Positions 8,387-18,386 of a DNA stretch of 64,000 nucleotides are shown piece after piece. Source of the DNA: Thioalkalivibrio thiocyanodenitrificans ARhD 1. Its GTDB lineage: Bacteria > Pseudomonadota > Gammaproteobacteria > Ectothiorhodospirales > Ectothiorhodospiraceae. The notes under the pieces are model-generated. The model searched no databases and had not been told where the DNA came from. It worked only from the letters and a program-made list of their open reading frames with translations. Location of the stretch: NCBI RefSeq assembly GCF_000378965.1, contig NZ_KB900536.1, positions 1,003,583 to 1,067,582 of the forward strand. The letters run 5' to 3'. Positions within the stretch are counted from its first letter, which is position 1; each line of letters begins with the position of its first letter. The position numbers and the translations under genes were made by a program.

Positions 8387-10556
8387 ACCCAACTACCCGC
8401 CGTACGCTGGTGACATTGGGCAGTGCGCCGAGCTTGTCCATCAGGCCGCTGAGCTGGGCGCTGTCCTCCACCTCCAGGGTCAGTTCCATGGTGACGGACT
8501 GGTCGCTGCGGTCGGTACGGGTGGTGGCCGACAGGACGTTGATGTGGTCGTTGGCCATGACGCCGGTAATGTCGCGCAACAGGCCCTGGCGGTCGAAGGC
8601 CTCGATGCGCACATCCACCGGGTAGGCCCGGGGCTCGGCACCCCAGTTCACCTCCACGAGGCGCACCCGCTTCTCGGCGGGCATGCGCAGGACGTTCACG
8701 CAGTCGCGCCGGTGGATGCTCACCCCCTTGCCCCGTGTGATGAATCCGATGATGGGGTCGCCGGGCACGGGCCGGCAGCAGCGGGCGATCTGGGTAAGCA
8801 GATTGCCCACGCCCCGGATGTGAATCTCGGACCGGTCGGCCGCGGCGGGCTTGGGGCCGCGTCTGCGGCGCTTGCTGGTGACCAGGGATTCGACCGCCGG
8901 GGCCACCGGCTGCAGGGCGGTGGCCAACTGGGCCGGGCTGATGTCACCCGCGCCCACGGCCACGAGGAACTCCTCCCGGTTGGGCAGATGGAAGCGCCGC
9001 GCCAAGGCCTCAGTGTCCGGATTGGTCACGCCCATGCGCTGGCATTCCCGGTCGAAGATGCTGCGTCCCTCGGAGACATTGCGATCGTGGTCCTGGAGCT
9101 TGAACCATGACCGGGCCTTGGCCCGCGCCCGGGAGGTGCGGAGATACCCCATGCTGGGGTTGAACCAGTCACGGCTCGGGCCGCCCTGACGGGTGGTGAG
9201 CACCTCCACGCGCTGCCCCGAGCGCAGGGTGTAGGTGAGCGGCACGATGCGCCCGTCCACCTTGGCACCCCGGCAGCGGTGGCCCACCTCCGTGTGGATG
9301 GCGTAGGCGAAGTCCAGCGGCGTGGCACCCCTGGGCAGGTCCACCACGTCACCCCGGGGGGTGAGCACGAACACCCGGTCCTGAAACAGCTCGGACCGGA
9401 AGCTGTCGATGAGGGCCTCGTCGTCCTCGCGGTTCTCCAGCAGGCGGCGCAGGGAGCCGATGGCGCGCCCCATGGCCTGGTCCTCGCGTCCGCCCTCCTT
9501 GTAGCGCCAGTGGGCGGCCACGCCGAGTTCCGCGAAGTCGTCCATCTCCCGGGTCCGGATCTGCACCTCCACCACCTTGGCCTTCGGGCCGATCACCGCC
9601 GTGTGCAGGGACTGGTAGCCGTTGTCCTTGGGATTGGCGATGTAGTCGTCGAACTCCTGGGGAATGTGGGGCCACAGGCCGTGGACCACGCCCAGCACGG
9701 TGTAACAGGTGGAGACCCGGTCCACGGTCACCCGCACGGCGCGGAGATCATAGAGTTCGTCGAAATCGAGCTGCTTGCGGCGCATCTTGCGCCAGATGCT
9801 GTAGATGTGTTTCGGCCGCCCCAGCACCTTGGCCTCGACACCCTCGTCGCGCAGGGCCTTCTCCAGGCGCTCCATGAAGTCCCGGATGAAGGCCTCCCGC
9901 TCGGTCCGGCTCTCCTCCAGCAGTTTCGCCACCCGACGGTATTCATCGGGCTCCAGGATGCGGAAGGACAGATCCTCCATCTCCCACTTGAGCTGCCCGA
10001 TGCCCAGACGATGGGCCAGGGGCGCGAACACCTCCAGGGTCTCCCGGGCGTAGGCCCGGCCCAGGTCGTCCGGATGCCGGGATATGAGGCGCAGGCGCTG
10101 CACCCGGTATGCCAGCTTGATGAGCACCGCACGCACGTCTTCCACCACCGCCAGTAGCAGGCGGCGCACCCGCTCGGCCTGCTCCGGGCCGGTTGCGGAC
10201 CCCTGGGGCATCTCCTCCTTGAAGGTGAGCATCCAGTTGACGCTGCGCACCAGCCCCGCCACCGGCTCGCCGAAGCGCTCGCGCATCCCGGCCTCGGGCA
10301 GGCGCCGCTCCATGAAGGCGTCCAGCAACAGGGTGGCGATCAGGGTTTCGCGATCCACGCCCAGCAGGCGCAGGATCTCCGCCACGTCCAGGGCGCTGGG
10401 ACGCAGGGGATCGTCCCCGCGATAGGCCACGGCCATCTTCAGCGCCTCGCGAAGGCGCGTATCCGTGGGGTCCCCGGGGACCGCGGCGAAGTGCGCCTCC
10501 AGCTCGTGGAGCGGCGCGCCGGAGACATGCTTCTTGTGGTAGTGGGAATGTTTCAT
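8385..10556 (-). CDS. relA: GTP pyrophosphokinase, (p)ppGpp synthetase I
   Basis: A 723-residue RelA. Its N-terminal HD domain is degenerate: the usual HD pair is replaced (ATLLLDAFMERRLPE), so it should be synthetase-only, unlike SpoT. The synthetase domain follows (KVLGRPKHIYSIWRKMRRK, FDELYDLRAVRV, NGYQSLHTAV, AAHWRYKEG). Then come a TGS domain (DRVFVLTPRGDVVDLPRGATPLDFAY) and a C-terminal zinc-finger/ACT region (ARCCRPVPGDPIIGFITRGKG, and the final 75 residues). It makes pppGpp on ribosomes with uncharged tRNA. I start at the ATG at 10556; the frame also opens at a TTG 36 bases earlier. It stands alone. Confidence 0.95.
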   Translation of the reverse strand: MKHSHYHKKHVSGAPLHELEAHFAAVPGDPTDTRLREALKMAVAYRGDDPLRPSALDVAEILRLLGVDRETLIATLLLDAFMERRLPEAGMRERFGEPVAGLVRSVNWMLTFKEEMPQGSATGPEQAERVRRLLLAVVEDVRAVLIKLAYRVQRLRLISRHPDDLGRAYARETLEVFAPLAHRLGIGQLKWEMEDLSFRILEPDEYRRVAKLLEESRTEREAFIRDFMERLEKALRDEGVEAKVLGRPKHIYSIWRKMRRKQLDFDELYDLRAVRVTVDRVSTCYTVLGVVHGLWPHIPQEFDDYIANPKDNGYQSLHTAVIGPKAKVVEVQIRTREMDDFAELGVAAHWRYKEGGREDQAMGRAIGSLRRLLENREDDEALIDSFRSELFQDRVFVLTPRGDVVDLPRGATPLDFAYAIHTEVGHRCRGAKVDGRIVPLTYTLRSGQRVEVLTTRQGGPSRDWFNPSMGYLRTSRARAKARSWFKLQDHDRNVSEGRSIFDRECQRMGVTNPDTEALARRFHLPNREEFLVAVGAGDISPAQLATALQPVAPAVESLVTSKRRRRGPKPAAADRSEIHIRGVGNLLTQIARCCRPVPGDPIIGFITRGKGVSIHRRDCVNVLRMPAEKRVRLVEVNWGAEPRAYPVDVRIEAFDRQGLLRDITGVMANDHINVLSATTRTDRSDQSVTMELTLEVEDSAQLSGLMDKLGALPNVTSVRRVVG

Positions 10557-10646
10557 AGGACGAAGGGACAAGTTACAAGAGCGAGGATACAACGGGAAAC
10601 GAAATACCGGTGTCTGAAACGGCTGACTATTTGTGACTCACCGGTC

Positions 10647-10755
10647 CGCATGGGTCCGCTGCGCTTGACCCATCCTACCGCTGCCATCCCGCCGTCACCC
10701 GTCGTCGGCGTTGTGGCCCTTCCGCATGGGTCCGCTTCGCTTTGCCCATCCTACC
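10647..10755. repeat. Two copies of a dispersed GGGTCCGC...GACCCATCCTACC palindromic repeat
   Basis: Copies at 10647-10679 and 10723-10755 share CGCATGGGTCCGCT, then CGC and a TTGACCCATCCTACC-like end. Each half forms a stem (ATGGGTC with GACCCAT). Two further copies lie at 63723-63755 (inverted) and 63837-63868. It is a REP-like intergenic element in the gap upstream of relA. Confidence 0.85.
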
Positions 10756-10782
10756 GGTTGCCCTCTGCATTCACTTTTCTGC

Positions 10783-13278
10783 TCATGCGGCCTTTCGCAG
10801 CGTGAGCAGCGGCGGGTGTCTCAGCACGCCCCGGGCGCCCAGCCAGCCGGCCAGGCCGACGCCGAGGGCGCCGCCGCCGACACCGGCGATCCACAGCCAG
10901 GGGTTGACCGCGAAAGGCAGGTCGAAGATCTGCCGGGCGAGGATATAACCCACCAGTGTCGCCCCGGCGGCGGCCAGCAGGCCCGCCAACAGGCCCATGA
11001 CCAGGAACTCCGAGAGCAGGCCGGCAAGCACCTGGCGGCGGCTGGCACCCAGGGTGCGCAGCAGGGCGGTCTCGTGCCGGCGCACGTCCCGGGTGGACTG
11101 GATCGCGGCAAACAACACGGTCACCCCGGCCAGGAGGGTGAAAAGGAACACGTATTCCACCGCCAGCGTGGCCCGGTCCATGATGGAACGCACCTGGTCC
11201 ATGAGTGCGCGCACATCCAGCACGGTGACACTGGGAAACCGGCGCACGGCGTCGGCCAGCAGGCCGTCACCGGCGTCATCCAGCCGGAAGCTGGTGATGT
11301 AGGTGGTCGGCATGTCCGCGAGCAGCGCCGGGGTCGCCACCACGAAGAAGTTCACGTTGAAGGAATCCCAGTGCACCTTGCGCAGACTGGTGACAGTACC
11401 TTCCACGCGCTCGCCGGCAATGCGGAAACTGAGCCGGTCGCCCATTTCGATACCCAGGGTGTCGGCCAGCCCCTCCTCCACGGACCACTGGCCCGGGTCG
11501 CCGCCCGGCTGCCACCAGCGGCCGGCCACGATGCGATTGTCCGGCTGGGGCTCGTCGCCGAAGGAGAGATTGAACTCCCGGGCCGCCAGCCGCTCGGCCC
11601 GGGGATTGGTGTAGTCCTCGGGATCGACCGCCCGGCCGTTGATGGCGGTGAGCCGCCCGCGCACCATGGGGTAGTAGGCCGGCGCCGGCAGACCCCGGGA
11701 TTCGAACAGGTCCTGCAGCGGCGCCACCTGGTCCGGCTGCACGTTGATCATGAAATGGTTGGGGGCATCCGGCGGCAGGTTCTGCTCCCAGGCCGAGAGC
11801 AGGTCCACCCGTACCAGGGCCAGCAGCAGCAGGGCCATGATGCCCAGCCCGAAGGCGGAGAGCTGCACCGCGCTCAGGCTGCCGCGACGGGACAGGTTGG
11901 CCAGCCCGAAGCGCAGCGCCACGCCGCCCCGCGTACGCAGCGGCCGGAGCAGCAGGATCATCCCCCAGGCCACACCCCAGAGCACCAGACCCATGACCAC
12001 GGCGCCGCCCAGCACGCGACCCGCCATGCGCATGTCACCCGACTGCCAGAGCAGCAGAACCGCCAGGGTCGCCAGGGCCAGGCCCAGCACCAGCCACATG
12101 GACGGCGGCGGTGCACCCAGTTCCCGGCGCAGCACCCGCAGCGGCGGAACCCGGCCGATGCGCAGCATGGACGGCAGCGCGAAACCCAGCACGGTCACCA
12201 GCCCGACGGCGAGCCCCGTGAACACCGGCCAGGCGGAGGCCCCGGGCAGACCGCCGGCGAACCACCGGCCCAGCAGGCCGGTGAGCACCGTCTGGGCACC
12301 GTAACCCGCCAGGGCGCCGGCCAGGCTGGACAGGAGGGCGATCCACAGCAGGCGCAGCAGAAAGACCCGCACCACGAAATCCCGGCTCGCGCCCAGGCAG
12401 CGCATCACGGCGCTGGTGTCGGACTGGCGATCGCTGTAATGGCGCGCCGCCACGGCAATGGCCCCGCCGGCCAGCAGCACCGCCACCAGCGCCGCCAGGC
12501 CCAGGAACTGTTCCGCCCGCTCGAGGGCCTGGCGCAATTCGGGGCGTGCATCACGCACGCTCTCGATGCGCTGGTTGGGGGCGAGGCGCGGCGCGGCCCA
12601 CGCCCGAAACTCGCCGACCGCGGCCTCGTCCCCGGCCACCAGCAACTGGTGGCGCACGCGGCTGGCGGGCGTGACCAGGCCCGTGGCGGGCACATCGGCC
12701 AGGTTGAACATCACCCGGGGAGCCAACTGGAACAGGTCCCCGCCCCGGTCGGGTTCGTAGGTGAGCACCCGGGTGACCTCCAGCTCGATCTCCCCCACCT
12801 GCAGCCGGTCACCCGGTTCAAACCCCATCTGCTGGAACAGGCGTGCCTCGACCCACACCTGGCCCGGACCGGGACCCTCGACCCGCGCCTGTTCTTCCCC
12901 GAAAAGGGTTTCGGAGACGCGAAGCTGCCCGCGCAGGGGGTAACCGCCATCCACGGCCTTGAGTTCCGCAAGCTGCGCGGCGTCCTCGAACAGCACCACG
13001 CTGGGGAAGGTCACGAACCGGGCGGTGGACAGCCCGCGCCCCCGGGCGCCCGCCTCCAGGGCGTCATCCACCGCTTCCGCGGAGGCTACCACCAGGTCCG
13101 CCCCGAGCAGTTCCGTGGCCTGGAGCAGCATGGCCCGCTGCACCCGGTCGGTGAAGAACCCCACGGAGGTCACCGCCGCCACGGCGATCACCACCGCCAG
13201 CGCCAGCACCTGCAACTCGCCCGCGCGCCACTCGCGCATCAGCGAACGCAGGGAATAGCGGATCGCGCCACCGTTCAT
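10783..13278 (-). CDS. ybbP: FtsX-like permease subunit of an ABC transporter, YbbP family
   Basis: An 831-residue membrane protein with an N-terminal segment (LQVLALAVVIAVAAVTSVGFF), a large periplasmic region, and two later FtsX blocks of membrane segments (around residues 260-400 and 700-830) ending LLTLRKAA. This is the ten-segment MacB/FtsX-like plan of YbbP. Its start overlaps the ybbA stop (ATGA), so the two form one unit. With YbbA it makes a type VII-like ABC assembly that probably moves or extracts a lipid or envelope substrate. The role is not firmly established even in E. coli. Confidence 0.9.
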   Translation of the reverse strand: MNGGAIRYSLRSLMREWRAGELQVLALAVVIAVAAVTSVGFFTDRVQRAMLLQATELLGADLVVASAEAVDDALEAGARGRGLSTARFVTFPSVVLFEDAAQLAELKAVDGGYPLRGQLRVSETLFGEEQARVEGPGPGQVWVEARLFQQMGFEPGDRLQVGEIELEVTRVLTYEPDRGGDLFQLAPRVMFNLADVPATGLVTPASRVRHQLLVAGDEAAVGEFRAWAAPRLAPNQRIESVRDARPELRQALERAEQFLGLAALVAVLLAGGAIAVAARHYSDRQSDTSAVMRCLGASRDFVVRVFLLRLLWIALLSSLAGALAGYGAQTVLTGLLGRWFAGGLPGASAWPVFTGLAVGLVTVLGFALPSMLRIGRVPPLRVLRRELGAPPPSMWLVLGLALATLAVLLLWQSGDMRMAGRVLGGAVVMGLVLWGVAWGMILLLRPLRTRGGVALRFGLANLSRRGSLSAVQLSAFGLGIMALLLLALVRVDLLSAWEQNLPPDAPNHFMINVQPDQVAPLQDLFESRGLPAPAYYPMVRGRLTAINGRAVDPEDYTNPRAERLAAREFNLSFGDEPQPDNRIVAGRWWQPGGDPGQWSVEEGLADTLGIEMGDRLSFRIAGERVEGTVTSLRKVHWDSFNVNFFVVATPALLADMPTTYITSFRLDDAGDGLLADAVRRFPSVTVLDVRALMDQVRSIMDRATLAVEYVFLFTLLAGVTVLFAAIQSTRDVRRHETALLRTLGASRRQVLAGLLSEFLVMGLLAGLLAAAGATLVGYILARQIFDLPFAVNPWLWIAGVGGGALGVGLAGWLGARGVLRHPPLLTLRKAA

Positions 13279-13973
13279 CGGGCTTCCAGGACCCCGTCGC
13301 GCAGAAACAGGCGGCGGTCGCAGCGTCCCGCCAGTTCCACGTCATGGGTGACCATCACCAGCGCCGTGCCGGAGGCCACCTTGAGATCGAACAGCAGGCG
13401 GATGATCTGGTCACCGGTGACCTGGTCCAGGTTGCCGGTGGGCTCATCGGCGAACAGTACCCGGGGACCGGGGGCGAAGGCGCGGGCAATGGCCACCCGC
13501 TGCTGCTCGCCGCCGGAAAGCTGGCTGGGGTAATGGGCGACCCGGTCCCTGAGCCCCACCCGCTCCAGGGCCTCGAGCGCCACCCTGCGGGCATCGCCCG
13601 GATGATCCCCCAGTTCCAGGCCCAGCATCACGTTCTCCAGGGCCGTCAGCGCCGGCAGGAGCTGGAAGGACTGAAACACGAAACCCACCCGTCCGGCACG
13701 CAGCCGGGCCCGGTCATCCTCATCCAGCGCACCCAGGGATTCGGACATCAGGCGAACTTCTCCGCCGCTGGGCAGATCCAAACCGGCAAGCAACCCCAGC
13801 AGGGTCGACTTGCCGGACCCGGAGGCCCCCAGGATCGCGACTGCCTCGGAGGGCGCCACGGACAGATCCACGCCCTTGAGGATATCCAGGCGCCCGCCCG
13901 GCCCCTGCACGAACTTGACCAGCCCGGCCGCCTCCACCATGGCGCCGTTTGACACGTTAGAATCGGACCCCAT
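13275..13973 (-). CDS. ybbA: ABC transporter ATP-binding protein, YbbA family
   Basis: About 232 residues from the ATG at 13973, or 221 from the ATG at 13940; neither start has a clear ribosome site. Walker A is GASGSGKST, the Q-loop VFQSFQLL, the signature LSGGEQQR and Walker B VLFADEPTGNLD, with H-loop VMVTHD. It powers YbbP. Divergent from tesA with almost no gap, the same arrangement as tesA-ybbA-ybbP in E. coli. The 13973 start would overlap the tesA start codon on the other strand, leaving the divergent promoters inside the coding sequences. Confidence 0.92.
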   Translation of the reverse strand: MGSDSNVSNGAMVEAAGLVKFVQGPGGRLDILKGVDLSVAPSEAVAILGASGSGKSTLLGLLAGLDLPSGGEVRLMSESLGALDEDDRARLRAGRVGFVFQSFQLLPALTALENVMLGLELGDHPGDARRVALEALERVGLRDRVAHYPSQLSGGEQQRVAIARAFAPGPRVLFADEPTGNLDQVTGDQIIRLLFDLKVASGTALVMVTHDVELAGRCDRRLFLRDGVLEAR

Positions 13974-14649
13974 GAAACGCCTGCTCCTGTTGTTTGCCCT
14001 GCTGATTCTGCCACCCGGCCTCGCCGCCGGTGAACGACCCACGCTGATGGTGCTGGGCGACAGCCTGAGCGCCGCCTACGGTTTTGCCGAGGAGGAAGGC
14101 TGGGTGGCCCTGCTGGAACGGCGCGTGGCCGACCACGACCCGCCCTGGCGGGTGGTCAACGCCAGCATCAGCGGCGACACCACCCGGGGCGCACTCACCC
14201 GCCTGCCCCGGGCCCTGGAACGCCACGACCCGGCGCTGGTGATCATCGAACTGGGGGGTAACGACGGCCTGCGGGGCGTCCACCCGAACCAGATGCTCGA
14301 CGAGATGCGCACCAACCTCACCGAACTGGTCCGGTTGAGCCTGGAACACGGCGCCGATGTCCTGCTGCTCGGGATGCACCTGCCCCCCAACTACGGCAGC
14401 CATTTCACCGAGAGGTTCCACCGGATCTACCACGACGTGGCCCGGGAAATGGATGTCTCGTTGGTTCCGTTCTTCCTGGAAGGGGTGGCCGAGGACCGCG
14501 CGCTCATGCAGCCTGACGGTATCCACCCCACCGCCGAAGCGCAAGCACGGATGCTGGAGAATGTCTGGGAGATGCTGGAAGAGATGGTCAGTTGTCCGTC
14601 GTCAGTGGCCAGTTGCACCAACAACGGACAACGGACTACTGACTATTGA
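13972..14649 (+). CDS. tesA: Acyl-CoA thioesterase I / lysophospholipase (GDSL hydrolase)
   Basis: A 225-residue SGNH hydrolase. The signal peptide (RLLLLFALLILPPGLAAG) sends it to the periplasm. Block I is VLGDSLSAAYG with the nucleophile Ser, then NASISGDTT, block III ELGGNDGLRG, and block V DGIHPTAEA with the catalytic Asp and His. It hydrolyses acyl thioesters and lysophospholipids. The last 19 or so residues (from SCPSSVASC to TTDY) fall outside the family and are encoded by the adjacent heptamer element, so the repeat has extended the protein. The stop overlaps the convergent DUF3330 stop by seven bases. Confidence 0.93.
   Translation: MKRLLLLFALLILPPGLAAGERPTLMVLGDSLSAAYGFAEEEGWVALLERRVADHDPPWRVVNASISGDTTRGALTRLPRALERHDPALVIIELGGNDGLRGVHPNQMLDEMRTNLTELVRLSLEHGADVLLLGMHLPPNYGSHFTERFHRIYHDVAREMDVSLVPFFLEGVAEDRALMQPDGIHPTAEAQARMLENVWEMLEEMVSCPSSVASCTNNGQRTTDY
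14586..14649. repeat. Heptamer element, family A, inside tesA and the DUF3330 gene ends
   Basis: Left arm GTCAGTTGTCCGTCGTCAGTG and right arm CAACGGACAACGGACTACTG, ending in ACTATTGAC. The element carries both convergent stop codons: TGA of tesA at 14647-14649 and, on the other strand, TAG at 14645-14643. Confidence 0.88.
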
Positions 14650-14840
14650 CTGTCTTCAGGCTTATCGTCGATCTGGATCAGGCCCTTTCGCCAGAGGTCG
14701 TAGCATTCGAGACCGCAGAAATGCTGAACGTACTCTTCCTCCTCCACGCTGTGAGATTCGTGGGGAGGCAACTCCTTGAGACAGATCTCGCAGGCGATGA
14801 GCTCCGGTTCAGTGGGGTAAGGCTTCCTGGTCATGGGCAT
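14643..14840 (-). CDS. DUF3330 family small cysteine protein
   Basis: 65 residues from the ATG at 14840 (MPMTRKPYPTEPE). It has the DUF3330 cysteine pattern: CEICLKELP near residue 18 and HFCGLECYDLWR near residue 43, four Cys likely to bind a zinc ion. The family often occurs in mobile mercury-resistance units, but nothing of that kind is seen here. The final Ser-Gln-stop (AGT CAA TAG) is written by the family A repeat. Function unknown. Confidence 0.8.
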   Translation of the reverse strand: MPMTRKPYPTEPELIACEICLKELPPHESHSVEEEEYVQHFCGLECYDLWRKGLIQIDDKPEDSQ

Positions 14841-14887
14841 TCCGTCACGGGAATCGCGAACACCTCCAAAGCATAGTCGAAAATGCT

Positions 14888-14944
14888 GTGACTGGTCAGT
14901 GATCAGTTGTTTATTGCAACTGACCACTGACAACTGACTATTGA
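14888..14944. repeat. Heptamer element, family A, upstream of the DUF3330 gene and at the htpX stop
   Basis: CTGGTCAGTGATCAGTTG pairs with CAACTGACCACTGACAACTG across a short TTTATTG loop. The htpX TAG stop (14940-14938) is inside the right end. Confidence 0.88.
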
Positions 14945-15834
14945 CGGGTGTTGGGAGAGGCCTTCAGCGCCATGATGCGCTGCTCCAGGGGCGGGTGGCT
15001 CATGAACAGCTTCTTGAGGCCCTGGCCCATGCCGCCGCGGATGCCAAAGGCGGCCAGTTGATCGGGCATCCGGGTGGGCTGATGCACGGCACGCAGACTC
15101 TCCAGCGCCGAGATCATCTTCTCCCGCCCGGCCAGGCGGGCGCCGCCGGCATCGGCGCGGAACTCCCGCTGGCGGGAGAACCACATGACGATGATGGACG
15201 CCAGGATGGCCAGGATGATCTCCGCCACGATGGTGGTGATCCAGAAGCCGGGGCCATGGCCGCGCTCGTTCTTGAATACCACCCGGTCCACGAAGTGGCC
15301 GATCACCCGGGCAATGAATATCACGAAGGTGTTCACCACACCCTGGATGAGCGCCAGGGTCACCATGTCGCCGTTGGCGACGTGACTCACCTCATGGCCG
15401 AGCACTGCCTCCACCTCGTCGGCGTTCATGCGCTCCATCAGTCCGGTGCTCACCGCAACCAGGGCGTTGTTCTTGCTCATGCCGGTGGCAAAGGCATTGG
15501 GATCCGGGGAATTGAAGACACCCACCTCCGGCATGCCGATACCCGCCTGCCGGGCCTGGCGCTGCACGGTTTCCAGCAGCCATTGTTCGGTGCTGTTGCG
15601 CGGTTTCTCGATGATATGCACCCGCATCGTCCGCTTGGCCATCCACTTGGAGATGGCCAGGGAGATAAAGGAGCCGCCGAAGCCGAACACGGCCGCGAAG
15701 ACCAGCAGGGCATTGAGATTCAGCCCGGTACCGGTCTCGTCCAGGATGCGCTCCACGCCCAGCAGGCGCAGGGTGATGCTCAGCACCACGATGATGGCCA
15801 GGTTGGTGGCCAGGAACAGGGCAACGCGCTTCAT
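14938..15834 (-). CDS. htpX: Membrane zinc metalloprotease HtpX
   Basis: 298 residues, the usual HtpX length. Two N-terminal membrane segments ([19 protein letters not shown] and [20 protein letters not shown]) are followed by the HExxH zinc site in [14 protein letters not shown]. Two more hydrophobic segments follow, and the third zinc ligand is probably Glu in [14 protein letters not shown]. It degrades damaged inner-membrane proteins with FtsH. The last codons CGT CAA TAG end at a family A element, so the C-terminal Gln may come from the repeat. Confidence 0.96.
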   Translation of the reverse strand: MKRVALFLATNLAIIVVLSITLRLLGVERILDETGTGLNLNALLVFAAVFGFGGSFISLAISKWMAKRTMRVHIIEKPRNSTEQWLLETVQRQARQAGIGMPEVGVFNSPDPNAFATGMSKNNALVAVSTGLMERMNADEVEAVLGHEVSHVANGDMVTLALIQGVVNTFVIFIARVIGHFVDRVVFKNERGHGPGFWITTIVAEIILAILASIIVMWFSRQREFRADAGGARLAGREKMISALESLRAVHQPTRMPDQLAAFGIRGGMGQGLKKLFMSHPPLEQRIMALKASPNTRQ

Positions 15835-15915
15835 CGTCTCTCCGAATCGTAAGGCGTTCAGGACCTTGGGAACGTCGTATTAGATAGGGGCAAAGCCGAA
15901 AAATTCAACCTTGAA

Positions 15916-15982
15916 GGCTGTCCGTTGTCAGTGGTCCGTTGTCAGTTGTGAAAAAAACAACGGACCACTGACTACTGACCGC
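15916..15982. repeat. Heptamer element, family A, at the parC stop
   Basis: TGTCCGTTGTCAGTGGTCCGTTGTCAGTTGT, then AAAAAAA, then CAACGGACCACTGACTACTGACCG. A long imperfect hairpin with an A-rich loop. The right arm encodes the parC C-terminal Ser-Gly-Gln and TAG stop (15974-15972). Confidence 0.88.
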
Positions 15983-18221
15983 TCCTTAGAGCGTCCACCT
16001 TCTGGAACCCCCTCGGCAGCTTGCGGCCGCGCTTGCCGCGTTCGCCGGCGTATTCGTCCACCTCGGGGCCCTTCATGGTCTTGAACTTCCTGCCGGCCAC
16101 CACGGTGAGGGGCTCGCCGTCCTGAACCAGGGTGACGGCGGCGACCCATTCCGCCCGGGTTTTGAGCTTCGCCGAGGGGACGTTGATGATCTTGTTGCCC
16201 TTGCCGCGGGCCATGCGCGGCAGCTCGGCCAGCGGTGTCACCAGCAGGTGACCCTCGCTGGTGGCGGCGGCGATCCAGTCCTGCTCCGGGTCGCGCACCC
16301 GCACCGGCGGCAGCACCTTCGCCCCGGCGGGCACGCCCAGGACCGCCTTGCCCGCCTTGTTGCGGCTCTGCATGTCCTCCAGGGAGCAAACGAACCCGTA
16401 GCCGTAATCGGTGGCCAGCAGGAACAGGTCCGAGGGCGCTCCCATCATCACGCCCACGAAACGGGCTCCGTCGGGGGGCGTAAGGCGGCCGGACAGGGGT
16501 TCGCCCTGCCCCCGGGCCGAGGGCAGCGTGTGGGCCGGCAGGGTGTAGGTGCGGCCCGTGGAGTCGATGAATACGGCGGGCTGGTTGCTGCGCCCCCGGG
16601 CCACGGACTGGAAACCGTCGCCCGACTTGTAGTTCAGGGCATGGGCATCCACGTCATGCCCCTTGGCGGCACGCACCCAGCCCATCTTCGAGAGCACCAC
16701 CGTCAGCGGTTCGGTGGGAATGAGTTCGGACTCGTCCATGGCCTGGGCCGCGGCCCGCTCGACGATGGGAGATCGGCGGGCGTCGCCGAACTTCTCCGCG
16801 TCGGCCATGATCTCGTCGCGGATGAGGCGTTTCAGGCGCGCGGCGGAACCGAGTGTCTTCTGGAGCGTGTCACGTTCCTTCCCCAGTTCCTCCTGCTCGC
16901 CGCGGATCTTCATTTCCTCGAGTTTCGCCAGGTGACGGAGTTTCAGTTCGAGGATCGCCTCGGCCTGGACGTCCGTGAGTCCGAAGCGTTTCATGAGCAC
17001 GGGCTTCGGTTCGTCGTTCTCGCGGATGACGCGGATCACCTCGTCGATGTTGAGATAGGCGATCAGCAGGCCTTCCAGGACGTGCAGCCTCGCCAGCACC
17101 TTGTCCAGGCGCCACTGAAGGCGCCGGCGCACGGTCTCGGTGCGAAAGCCCAGCCACTCGCCGAGCAGGGTGGCCAGGTCCTTCACCCGGGGACGGCCGT
17201 CCAGGCCGATCAGATTCATGTTGATCCGGTAACTGCGTTCCAGATCCGTGGTGGCGAACAGGTGGGCCATGAGCGCCTCCACGTCCACCCGGCTGCTGCG
17301 CGGCTGGATGACCAGGCGGGTGGGATGTTCATGGTCCGACTCGTCGCGCAGGTCCTCCACCATGGGCAGCTTCTTCGCGTTCATCTGCGCTGCGATCTGC
17401 TCCAGCACCCTGGCGCCGGAGACCTGGTGGGGCAGCGCGGTGATGATGATGTCGCCGTTCTCGCGCTCGTAACGGGCGCGCATGCGAAGGGCGCCGTTAC
17501 CGGTCTCGTAGACCTTCCGCAGTTCCGCCCGCGGCGTGATGATCTCCGCCTCGGTGGGGAAATCCGGACCCTGGATGTGCTCACAGAGGTCCGCCACGGT
17601 GGCCTTCGGATTCTCCAGCAGATGCACGCAGGCGGCGGCCACCTCGCGCAGGTTGTGGGGCGGGATGTCGGTGGCCATGCCCACGGCGATGCCGGTGCCC
17701 CCGTTGAGCAGCACGTTGGGCAGGCGCGCGGGCAGCACCTTCGGCTCTTCCATTGTGCCGTCGAAGTTGAGCACCCAATCCACGGTGCCCTGCCCCAGCT
17801 CCGAGAGCAGCAGCTGCGCGTAGGGGGAGAGCCGCGACTCGGTGTAACGCATGGCGGCGAAGGACTTGGGATCGTCCGGCGAGCCCCAGTTGCCCTGCCC
17901 GTCCACGAAGGGATAGCGGTAGGAGAAAGGCTGGGCCATGAGCACCATGGCCTCGTAGCAGGCGGAATCCCCGTGGGGATGGAACTTGCCCAGCACATCG
18001 CCCACGGTGCGCGCCGACTTCTTGTACTTGGAGGCCGCCGACAGCCCCAGCTCGCTCATGGCGTAGATGATGCGCCGCTGCACGGGCTTGAGGCCGTCGC
18101 CGATATGCGGCAGCGCCCGGTCGAGGATCACGTACATGGAGTAATCCAGGTACGCCTTCTCGGTGAAGTCCTTGAGCGGCAGCCGCTCGGCGCCTTCCAG
18201 ATTCAGATCAAGACTGCTCAT
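15972..18221 (-). CDS. parC: DNA topoisomerase IV subunit A
   Basis: 749 residues from the ATG at 18221 ([19 protein letters not shown]). The winged-helix/tower core includes [29 protein letters not shown] and the catalytic Tyr in [14 protein letters not shown]. The C-terminal third is a beta-pinwheel of the ParC kind without a GyrA box. With ParE it decatenates replicated chromosomes. It lies near parE, separated by a HAD gene and two family D repeats. The final residues Ser-Gly-Gln and the TAG stop lie in a heptamer element. Confidence 0.96.
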   Translation of the reverse strand: MSSLDLNLEGAERLPLKDFTEKAYLDYSMYVILDRALPHIGDGLKPVQRRIIYAMSELGLSAASKYKKSARTVGDVLGKFHPHGDSACYEAMVLMAQPFSYRYPFVDGQGNWGSPDDPKSFAAMRYTESRLSPYAQLLLSELGQGTVDWVLNFDGTMEEPKVLPARLPNVLLNGGTGIAVGMATDIPPHNLREVAAACVHLLENPKATVADLCEHIQGPDFPTEAEIITPRAELRKVYETGNGALRMRARYERENGDIIITALPHQVSGARVLEQIAAQMNAKKLPMVEDLRDESDHEHPTRLVIQPRSSRVDVEALMAHLFATTDLERSYRINMNLIGLDGRPRVKDLATLLGEWLGFRTETVRRRLQWRLDKVLARLHVLEGLLIAYLNIDEVIRVIRENDEPKPVLMKRFGLTDVQAEAILELKLRHLAKLEEMKIRGEQEELGKERDTLQKTLGSAARLKRLIRDEIMADAEKFGDARRSPIVERAAAQAMDESELIPTEPLTVVLSKMGWVRAAKGHDVDAHALNYKSGDGFQSVARGRSNQPAVFIDSTGRTYTLPAHTLPSARGQGEPLSGRLTPPDGARFVGVMMGAPSDLFLLATDYGYGFVCSLEDMQSRNKAGKAVLGVPAGAKVLPPVRVRDPEQDWIAAATSEGHLLVTPLAELPRMARGKGNKIINVPSAKLKTRAEWVAAVTLVQDGEPLTVVAGRKFKTMKGPEVDEYAGERGKRGRKLPRGFQKVDALRSGQ

Positions 18222-18246
18222 GATAGTTGCCGCTTTGAATTTGTTA

Positions 18247-18382
18247 AAAAACCCCTCGACGCAAAGGCGCGAAGGCGCAAAGGTTCGCAAAGAGATTCCT
18301 TGCGTGAACTACAAATGCAAAGAACCATGTGCTTACAGAGAAATCTTTGCGTTCCTTTGCGTCATTGCGTCTTTGCGTCGCG
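18247..18382. repeat. Heptamer element, family D (CGCAAAG), parC side of the HAD gene
   Basis: The left arm starts GACGCAAAGGCGCGAAGGCG; the right arm ends GCGTCATTGCGTCTTTGCGT. It is a long imperfect fold-back occupying the gap between parC and the HAD phosphatase gene. A close copy is at 19349-19470. Confidence 0.88.
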
Positions 18383-18386
18383 GTCC

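Noticed and set aside
10711-13533. 940-codon rightward open frame
   Set aside because: It runs opposite ybbP and is extremely rich in Gln, His and Arg, the usual look of antisense frames in GC-rich DNA.
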